DNA of 37,694 bases from Candidatus Aminicenantota bacterium. Lineage in GTDB: Bacteria; Acidobacteriota; Aminicenantia; Aminicenantales; Aminicenantaceae. Positions 32,052 through 37,694 of the stretch are shown here, piece by piece (position 1 is the stretch's first letter; every line of letters begins with the position of its first letter). The notes beneath the pieces were generated by a model. That model had not been told where the DNA came from and did not search any database. It saw only the letters and a list, made by a program, of their open reading frames with translations. The stretch covers positions 1-37,694 of the forward strand of contig JAUVXM010000017.1 of NCBI GenBank assembly GCA_030603565.1, in the 5' to 3' direction. A program made the position numbers and the translations under genes.

Positions 32052-32393
32052 TTATATATTGCCCCAGTTGACCATAAGGATTATGATCGAGATAAGCAGT
32101 GCGTAGATGACCAGGGTTTCAATAAGGACCAACCCAAAAATGAGCAGGAACTTGATGTGATCTCCGGAGGCTGGGTTTCTTGAAATGCTTTCGCATGAAC
32201 TGGTTATTGATTTTGATTGACTCATAGCACCGACGGTTACAGCTATGGCAATAAGAGCGCCTCCGATGAGCAGTGACCATTTGAATAAGGCTGTCCGGTT
32301 ATCCGAAATGTCACTTCCTTGAGCAAGGAGGGGAGTGCTCATTAGAATAATTAAAAAAATTAAGGCGATGAGGGGTTTAAGGTTTTTAGACAT
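32052..32393 (-). CDS. atpE: ATP synthase Fo subunit c with N-terminal signal-like extension
   Basis: Ring-forming, ion-carrying subunit of F-type ATP synthase, 113 residues. A hydrophobic leader (about 1-25, LIALIFLIILMSTPLLAQG) precedes the two-helix hairpin: helix 1 WSLLIGGALIAIAVTVGAMS, polar loop ESISRNP (68-74), helix 2 FLLIFGLVLIETLVIYALLI. The ion carboxylate is E92. Q59, T93 and Y97 sit exactly where Ilyobacter tartaricus has Q32, S66 and Y70 (same +27 offset as E65 to E92), a sodium-type pattern. The ATG at 32393 is preceded by AAAGGAG; an earlier in-frame start lies inside atpB. Mature c subunits are about 80-90 residues, so cleavage or retention of the leader is an open point. Confidence 0.92.
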   Translation of the reverse strand: MSKNLKPLIALIFLIILMSTPLLAQGSDISDNRTALFKWSLLIGGALIAIAVTVGAMSQSKSITSSCESISRNPASGDHIKFLLIFGLVLIETLVIYALLISIIILMVNWGNI

Positions 32394-32409
32394 TTTTTCT
32401 CCTTTAAAG

Positions 32410-33156
32410 TTAATGTTCTTCCTCATTGGCCACAGCTCCTGCCAGATAGACACACGTCAGCAGAACAAAGACGAATGCTTGGATAAATGATGTGAATACT
32501 GCCACTGCCATAAATGGCAGGGGAAGGAAAAATGGGATAATTGAAGCAATGACCACAATAAGTAATTCTTCTGCAAATATATTTCCAAAAAGACGTATAG
32601 AAAGCGAAACGACCCGAGAAAAGTGGCTGATGATCTCAATGGGCAGGAGTAAGGGAGCTATTGCCGGGATCGGGCCCAAGAAATGTTTAAGGTACTTTAA
32701 TACACCCTGGGATTTTATCCCCTGCCAGTGATAGTAAAAAAAAACAACCAGGGCACATGCGACTGTGACATTGAGTTTACTGGTGGGAGACATAAATCCC
32801 GGTACAAGCCCGATGAGATTGCAGAAAAAGATAAAAAGCCCGATGGTGGCGACCAGAGGTAGAAATTTTTTCCCCTGCTCGCCGATTATATCGACCAGCT
32901 GGCTTTCAAATGCTTGAATGATCATCTCAAGCATGCTCTGGCGTTTTGACGGGACAGAATTTATTTTCCGCGAGGCAAGCCCGAAGAGAAGAATAAGCAG
33001 AAGCGCGACAAAAAAAACCATTACAATATAGTCAGGTATCAAGTGATTGGGGTTGTGGACATGGATACCGAATATTCCCAGGAGAGCAGCAATGGGTTTA
33101 CTGAAAATTTTATTGATAAGCTCGACTATATATAAACTGTGCTCTAATTTTTCCAT
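32410..33156 (-). CDS. atpB: ATP synthase Fo subunit a
   Basis: Membrane stator subunit forming the ion half-channels, 248 residues, five to six hydrophobic helices. The essential Arg is R188 in SRVVSLSIRLFGNIFAEELL; the last helices (LPFMAVAVFTSFIQAFVFVL) are canonical, and the end EEEH is acidic. It overlaps atpI by 13 nt and is followed by atpE after 16 nt, the usual atpI-atpB-atpE order. Confidence 0.95.
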   Translation of the reverse strand: MEKLEHSLYIVELINKIFSKPIAALLGIFGIHVHNPNHLIPDYIVMVFFVALLLILLFGLASRKINSVPSKRQSMLEMIIQAFESQLVDIIGEQGKKFLPLVATIGLFIFFCNLIGLVPGFMSPTSKLNVTVACALVVFFYYHWQGIKSQGVLKYLKHFLGPIPAIAPLLLPIEIISHFSRVVSLSIRLFGNIFAEELLIVVIASIIPFFLPLPFMAVAVFTSFIQAFVFVLLTCVYLAGAVANEEEH

Positions 33157-33539
33157 TGTTTAAACTTTGAAAGCGCCACTATGGCTTCAACCAGAAAAAC
33201 TAAGATCAAGGTCGAAAAACCGGCTGCAAATGCAATTACTTTCTTTGAGAAAAGCAGAATTATAATAAAAAAGACGGCAATAATCAAGAGAAAACGGAGG
33301 CCGTAAAGGAGCGTAATGGTTATGAAGGCTTGTTTTTTCCTGTCTAATAAAATTTTGGTAATGGATTTCTTAAGCCAGATGAACTCGGCGGCAGCCAGAA
33401 GACTGCCTGTAAAAACCAGCAAGGCGGATACCGCATCAAAAAGTATAAGAGTGGGGAGCGCAAGGATGAGGGCGAGGATAGCGATCTCCCAGGGAATCCG
33501 TTTAAGGATCTTTTCATTTATAGATTCAGTCTGTGTCAT
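33144..33539 (-). CDS. atpI: ATP synthase subunit I-like membrane protein
   Basis: A 131-residue protein with four hydrophobic helices (IAILALILALPTLILFDAVS, ALLVFTGSLLAAAEFIWLKK, LLIIAVFFIIILLFSKKVI and FAAGFSTLILVFLVEAIVAL). Size, topology and position just before atpB identify it as AtpI-type (c-ring assembly helper); the family is weakly conserved. The N-terminus before helix 1 is polar (MTQTESINEKILKR). The ribosome binding site is weak. Confidence 0.8.
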   Translation of the reverse strand: MTQTESINEKILKRIPWEIAILALILALPTLILFDAVSALLVFTGSLLAAAEFIWLKKSITKILLDRKKQAFITITLLYGLRFLLIIAVFFIIILLFSKKVIAFAAGFSTLILVFLVEAIVALSKFKQWKN

Positions 33540-33587
33540 CTTTTGTTTTTCTATGCCTTATAATATCGCTATTTAAAGGATTTGTCT

Positions 33588-33603
33588 ATGAAGACTTGAC
33601 CCC
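33588..33603. repeat. Half copy of the 3107-3136 palindrome arm
   Basis: atgaagacttgacccc (33588-33603) repeats 3119-3134 with one mismatch at most. It lies in the 67-nt gap between atpZ and atpI with no partner arm nearby. Confidence 0.6.
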
Positions 33604-33606
33604 GCT

Positions 33607-33825
33607 TTATTGGAACTTCTTTATCCCTTTAAGCAGGCTTATCATACCTGAAGCTATGCCCAGGAGGAGGAAAATAAGCAGCAGCCAGGGGCGAGTATTG
33701 AACAGTTTGTCCAGGTAATATCCCATGAATAGCCCAATGGCAATCGAAGAAGGCAGCCTAAGCCCTATAGAGCTTAGCTCAGCAATTTTGCGGAAATTTG
33801 GTTTTTGGGTAGGTTTTTCAGTCAT
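33607..33825 (-). CDS. atpZ: AtpZ/AtpI-type small membrane protein of the ATP synthase operon
   Basis: A 72-residue protein with a polar N-terminus and two hydrophobic helices (LPSSIAIGLFMGYYLDKLFN and PWLLLIFLLLGIASGMISLL). GYYLDKLF...P.....F.LLGI..G is the pattern of the 'putative F0F1-ATPase subunit' (AtpZ) family, which in Bacillus is linked to divalent-cation uptake or c-ring assembly. It is the first gene of the Fo operon and has its own upstream gap with a possible promoter. Confidence 0.85.
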   Translation of the reverse strand: MTEKPTQKPNFRKIAELSSIGLRLPSSIAIGLFMGYYLDKLFNTRPWLLLIFLLLGIASGMISLLKGIKKFQ

Positions 33826-33862
33826 TGGGAGATTTTTTATATCTTATCATAAAGTAATAGCC

Positions 33863-33890
33863 TTTATAAGTATTAAGTCTGGGTAGTAAA
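33863..33890 (-). promoter_or_regulatory. Possible promoter for atpZIBE
   Basis: Minus strand: TTTACT (33885-33890), 16-nt spacer, TATAAA (33863-33868). The region between the glycan-operon terminator and atpZ is the only place for this operon's promoter, but the match is ordinary in AT-rich DNA. Confidence 0.35.
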
Positions 33891-33908
33891 GGGAAATTTT
33901 TCCAGAAA

Positions 33909-33941
33909 ATAAAAAAGGCGGTTCATTTTATAGAACCGCCT
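33909..33941 (-). terminator. Rho-independent terminator of the glycan operon
   Basis: A perfect 9-bp stem (aggcggttc at 33916-33924, gaaccgcct at 33933-33941) with an 8-nt loop. On the minus strand it is followed by TTTTTTA. It lies 25 nt after the ligase-like gene stop and separates that operon from atpZ. Confidence 0.9.
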
Positions 33942-33965
33942 CTTTAATTTATATTGCTTAAAAAA

Positions 33966-36023
33966 CTATATCTTATCTTTAAACTTAATTTTTCCTACAG
34001 CTACTCCTAAATTCCTTGGGTCAGGAACCCCTATTGCTTTCATAGGAGTCCAGGTTCGGCTTACTTTTATTAATAAAATCACCTCTTTATCAACTTCTTC
34101 AGGAATAGAGTATTCATAATTTGTCCAAGTCTTATTATTAATAACGATTTCATCAAGCAGTGTTTTTTCCTTAAAAAAATCTTTTATAATGAATATTTTA
34201 ACTCTAACAGGATTTTCCTGAATATCAGGATGAGCAGCGTGGATAGGAATCGAAATCACAGGCTTAGCCATAATGGTAGTTTTTCCTCCATAGCTTCTGG
34301 CCCATTGAAACGCCCTGCCGTCTTCAGTTTTCTCCGGCGCATAAAAACCAAAATTTTGCTTCAAATCAAACTTCTCTGTGCGGCCTGCAAGCGAGAGAGA
34401 ATGAGTTGAATTCCAGAGATGAACTCCTGTAAATAGAGCGATAATAATAATACCTGAAATTTTTATGCGTCCACTAAAAAGTTTTTTCTCTTCTTCATCT
34501 TTATCATCCCTCGCTAAAATAAAAATCAGTGCAACCAGAAACCAGAAAGCATATTTAATTTCATAACTTCCAATATAACTATGAACCAGAATATTAAAAC
34601 AATATGAAATCACCCCAGCTATTGCCCCAAAAAGAATGAATCTGTTCTTATTACTATTGCTGTTTTTTAAATAGCTTCTTCTCATTTTTTTTATAATTTC
34701 CCAGAAAATCCAAAGGGCAAAAAACAGTCCGATTAACCCCAATTCTGATCCTACCTGAAGAAAATAATTCTCTGCTGACTGGGGATTCAGTCGGGTTTTA
34801 TAAACCTTGGCATAATTGGAAGCCTCGATGATATAGCCCCCCATTCCCACTCCGGTTAATGGATAATCTTTAATCATCAGCAGAGCGACTTTCCAGAGTT
34901 CATTCCATCTTCCTTTTAATATTGTATCCATGCTTCTCTGCTTAAAGGTCTGACTCATCCTCATTATTGTCCTGGATGGCAGTATCTTTTTTTTGTTTAA
35001 TTGAAAAAATACAATTACTGTTCCTATTAATATTATTATTATCCCAAATGTAACTACCGTTTTTTTAAGAGAGATAAATATTAACTTTTTAGCACTGATC
35101 TTTGATTTAATATACAAGGCGATAAAAACAATTAATGAAATAAAAAGACAAATTAAACCGCTTTTCGAGCCGATAAAAAATATCATGAATAAAGATAATA
35201 TTAATGTTCCTATAGAAATTATTCTTACCAGTCCCTTAAAAGCAAAAATCACTCCTAAGAGTAAAGGCACTATTATCGCAACATAAACACCGAATGATAG
35301 GGCATCTTTAAAAGTAGCATTTATCAAACCCTGTCTTATACTTATAGGGTTATTTCCGATTTTAATATTTATTAAATACTGAAAAAGACCAAAGCAAAGA
35401 GACAGCAAAGTGCTCACACAAACAAGAGAAAGTATTTTTTTGATATGAGATTTAGATTTTATGGTGGAAAGTAGTATGAAAAAAAAAACAAAGGCACTTA
35501 AATAGTTCAAGGAGAAAAAGATAGTGCTCATAAAGGCTCCCCCGGAAGTTACCCCATCCACATTGGTGATATATTCATATATACCGTTACCCAAAAAAGG
35601 ATAAAAATTGGTATATCTAAAAAAAGTAATAACTCCTGAAACAAGTATTAACAAAGAAAATAAAATCAGGGGGATATAAATCTTCTCTTTATATTCAATT
35701 TGGGTAGAGGATAAACTTCTATGAATCACCCAACCCAGAAAAAAGAATAAAAACAAAACTAATGCCGCAGGAGCATGAGGTATAGGTTCTGCTATTCCAA
35801 AAAAATAGGGAAGACTATTGATTAAAGGAAAGGAAAATACAAAGAAATACACACCCCATCTTAAATTCACTATGGTTAATATAAATACAGCAAACAGAAT
35901 AGGGGCTAAAACTATCTGGAAGGCCTTTATTGTGGGGACATACCTAAAATAAAAAAAGTAGAGAAGTATAGCAAATAGAATACCTAAGACTAAAAATAAA
36001 GGATTGATTTTTCTTTTTTTCAT
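33966..36023 (-). CDS. O-antigen ligase-like polytopic membrane protein with C-terminal soluble domain
   Basis: A 685-residue protein with about a dozen hydrophobic helices up to residue 510 and the Wzy_C/WaaL-type signature in its large loop: RWNELWKVALLMIKDYPLTG, GVGMGGYIIEAS, then NPQSAENYFLQVGSELGLIG. Family members are O-antigen ligases, polymerases or related glycan transferases acting at the periplasmic face. Residues about 540-685 form a soluble, beta-looking domain (GFYAPEKTEDGRAFQWARSY; ISIPIHAAHPDIQ; VILLIKVSRTWTPMKA), probably periplasmic and uncommon in standard WaaL. It follows the nucleotide-sugar gene by 25 nt and ends before a clear terminator. Ligase versus polymerase cannot be decided. 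Confidence 0.8.
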   Translation of the reverse strand: MKKRKINPLFLVLGILFAILLYFFYFRYVPTIKAFQIVLAPILFAVFILTIVNLRWGVYFFVFSFPLINSLPYFFGIAEPIPHAPAALVLFLFFFLGWVIHRSLSSTQIEYKEKIYIPLILFSLLILVSGVITFFRYTNFYPFLGNGIYEYITNVDGVTSGGAFMSTIFFSLNYLSAFVFFFILLSTIKSKSHIKKILSLVCVSTLLSLCFGLFQYLINIKIGNNPISIRQGLINATFKDALSFGVYVAIIVPLLLGVIFAFKGLVRIISIGTLILSLFMIFFIGSKSGLICLFISLIVFIALYIKSKISAKKLIFISLKKTVVTFGIIIILIGTVIVFFQLNKKKILPSRTIMRMSQTFKQRSMDTILKGRWNELWKVALLMIKDYPLTGVGMGGYIIEASNYAKVYKTRLNPQSAENYFLQVGSELGLIGLFFALWIFWEIIKKMRRSYLKNSNSNKNRFILFGAIAGVISYCFNILVHSYIGSYEIKYAFWFLVALIFILARDDKDEEEKKLFSGRIKISGIIIIALFTGVHLWNSTHSLSLAGRTEKFDLKQNFGFYAPEKTEDGRAFQWARSYGGKTTIMAKPVISIPIHAAHPDIQENPVRVKIFIIKDFFKEKTLLDEIVINNKTWTNYEYSIPEEVDKEVILLIKVSRTWTPMKAIGVPDPRNLGVAVGKIKFKDKI

Positions 36024-36048
36024 TTATAATACAGGGTTAAATAAATTT

Positions 36049-37692
36049 TTAATTTTCCCGAGGATTATAAGTCGGAACGATTTGTTTTAAGATCTTTTTT
36101 ATTTCTTTTTCTTTACCTTTATCTATAATTAACTGAGTAATTAATTCTATTTTGCTGCAAATATCATTTATACCTCCACTTCTTGTGTTTCTGGCAGTAA
36201 ATATTTTATTATGATCCGTAGGTTCTGTTCCTTCTTCAGCGCTCAAAATTTCTTCAAATAGTTTCTCCCCCGGACGAATATTAGTAAAAACAATGGGTAT
36301 ATCTACATCCGGCTCATAACCACTTAACCGAATCATTTCTTTAGCTAAGTCAATAATTTTTACAGGTTCCCCCATATCAAGAACAAAAACCTCTCCGCCA
36401 ATGCCAAAAGATGACGCCTCTAAAGTAAGCAGAACAGCTTCTGGTGTGCTCATAAAATATCTTTTCATTTCAGGATGAGTCACAGTTACTGGACCACCGC
36501 TTTTTATTTGTTTTTGGAAAACAGTAATGACACTTCCCCTGCTTCCTAAAACATTGCCAAAACGTACTGAAATAAATTTAGTTTTGTCTTTACAATTCAA
36601 TTCTTTGAGCAATTCTTCGCTGCATCTTTTTGTAGCTCCCATAATACTTGTAGGATTTATTGCTTTATCAGTAGACACAGATACAAATTTTTCCACACCA
36701 GACTTTATGGATTGTTCTGCTAATATTTTTGTTCCTAATATATTTGTTTTTACCGCTTCCTTTAAATGATTCTCTAATATCGGAACATGCTTATAAGCTG
36801 CAGTATGTATTACAATATTCGGGCTATATGTTTCAAAAACATTCTCTACCCTAAGCAAATCCTTAATATCTCCCATTGTATAAACAATTCTATTATTTGA
36901 ATCCTTTATTCTATTTTTGAGATAAAAAAGTTCTGTTTCATCGTTATCTAAAGCTATCAATTTTTTTGGACTGAATTTTGAAACTCTTTTAACAACCTCT
37001 GATCCAATAGAGCCTCCAGCTCCTGTAACAAGAACTGTTTTTCCCCCAATAAAACCTTGGATAGAACTATAGTCAATTGTTACGGGTTCTCTTCCTAAGA
37101 GATCTTCCAACCTAACTTTCTTAACATCTGAAAGTGAAACTTTCCCATTTACCAAATCAGTTGTCCCAGGAAGTATCTTAATGTTTCCCATAGGTTTTAC
37201 TTCTCGAATGATTTTCATAATTGACTTTATCTGCTTGGACTCAGCAGAGGGAATGGCAATAAGCACCTCGTCAATATTAAATTTTTCTATTATTCTCGGT
37301 ATGTCTTCTTCCCTACCTAATACTTTAACACCGTGTATCTTTATATTCTTTTTTGACGGATCGTCATCAATAAATCCAATCGGCATAAAATCAGAATTTC
37401 TTTCTCTTTTCATATCCCGCACTATTTGCTCACCGGCGCTTCCTGCACCAACTATAAGTATTTTTCGCAGTGAATCCGCAGGTTTAAGAGTGTTTTTTAA
37501 TCCCTCCAGAACAACACGCTTGGATATTCTAAGCGAACCTATGAAGATAAGGGAAAATATATAATCAATTATCAGAATAGAGCGAGGAAAAACTGTATAA
37601 CTAAACGGCTCAATAAGCCTTAACAAATATAAAGACATGCCCAGGGCTAAAGAGCCCAAAGACACAGCTTTAAAAACTCTAATTAATTCGTT
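36049..37692 (-). CDS. Nucleotide-sugar 4,6-dehydratase/epimerase (CapD/WbpM-like), N-terminus beyond the window
   Basis: At least 547 residues are visible and the frame is open to the right edge. Visible parts: membrane helices, a CoA-binding-like Rossmann domain (ILIVGAGSAGEQIVRDMKRE), then an extended-SDR catalytic domain with VLVTGAGGSIGSEVVKRVSK, NIVIHTAAYKHVPILE, VSVSTDKAINPTSIMGATKR and ISVRFGNVLGSRGSVI. The catalytic Tyr of YxxxK is Met (MGATK), as in WbpM/PglF-type membrane dehydratases, which use an S/T-M-K triad. The likely reaction is UDP-GlcNAc 4,6-dehydration for bacillosamine/QuiNAc-type sugars; the exact sugar is not determinable. It precedes the ligase-like gene in the same operon. 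Confidence 0.9.
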   Translation of the reverse strand, partial: NELIRVFKAVSLGSLALGMSLYLLRLIEPFSYTVFPRSILIIDYIFSLIFIGSLRISKRVVLEGLKNTLKPADSLRKILIVGAGSAGEQIVRDMKRERNSDFMPIGFIDDDPSKKNIKIHGVKVLGREEDIPRIIEKFNIDEVLIAIPSAESKQIKSIMKIIREVKPMGNIKILPGTTDLVNGKVSLSDVKKVRLEDLLGREPVTIDYSSIQGFIGGKTVLVTGAGGSIGSEVVKRVSKFSPKKLIALDNDETELFYLKNRIKDSNNRIVYTMGDIKDLLRVENVFETYSPNIVIHTAAYKHVPILENHLKEAVKTNILGTKILAEQSIKSGVEKFVSVSTDKAINPTSIMGATKRCSEELLKELNCKDKTKFISVRFGNVLGSRGSVITVFQKQIKSGGPVTVTHPEMKRYFMSTPEAVLLTLEASSFGIGGEVFVLDMGEPVKIIDLAKEMIRLSGYEPDVDIPIVFTNIRPGEKLFEEILSAEEGTEPTDHNKIFTARNTRSGGINDICSKIELITQLIIDKGKEKEIKKILKQIVPTYNPREN

Positions 37693-37694
37693 TA

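Noticed and set aside
1-37694. CRISPR array
   Set aside because: No regularly spaced direct repeats were seen; all repeats are inverted or dispersed.

Overview
The window is a gene-dense stretch from a Gram-negative bacterium, probably an uncultivated lineage. An LpxD acyltransferase (lipid A), a DUF5916-type outer-membrane protein and an O-antigen-ligase-like protein all point to an outer membrane. Moderate GC, housekeeping operons in a common order (thrS-infC-rpmI-rplT, zapA-rny-ymdB-xseA-xseB-ispA-dxs-tlyA-nadK) and many small interspersed repeats fit candidate-phylum genomes of the Aminicenantes/Omnitrophica/Aerophobetes kind. No rRNA is present, so that placement is only a guess.

Layout. 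1-240: tail of an ISL3-type transposase and a repeat remnant. 234-6611 (+): DUF5916 outer-membrane protein, receiver-like protein without the phospho-acceptor Asp, valS, coaX. 6609-10566: a three-gene unit (unknown 211-aa protein, RNase R, stand-alone SelB C-terminal winged-helix protein) bounded on both sides by inverted copies of one small element. 10572-14624 (-): carbamate kinase, a carbamoyltransferase-fold protein with all signature motifs altered, and a 731-aa unknown protein, in one operon. 14796-16136 (+): divergent cyclic-2,3-diphosphoglycerate-synthase-like P-loop protein. 16137-16700: 560 bp without a gene, holding palindromic elements and a tRNA promoter. 16701-30107 (+): tRNA-Val, thrS, infC (AUU start), rpmI, rplT, zapB-like, zapA, rny, ymdB, xseA, xseB, ispA, dxs, tlyA, nadK, trxB. 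30124-33825 (-): atpZ, atpI, atpB, atpE (Fo part only), then yihY/brkB and lpxD. 33966 to the right edge (-): O-antigen-ligase-like protein and a nucleotide-sugar dehydratase/epimerase, closed by a clear terminator.

How it fits together. Most of the window is core translation, RNA decay, isoprenoid, cofactor and envelope genes in coupled operons. The unusual layers are: (a) a set of MITE-like elements sharing termini near (TA)-acctggattattca, flanked by TA, sitting just after stop codons, one of them a mosaic of two families; (b) an arcC/pseudo-carbamoyltransferase/731-aa operon divergent from a cpgS-like gene, the best candidate here for an undescribed system; (c) a SelB winged-helix array with no GTPase, coupled to RNase R; and (d) an ATP synthase c-subunit with a signal-like N-terminus and residues that match the sodium-binding pattern.
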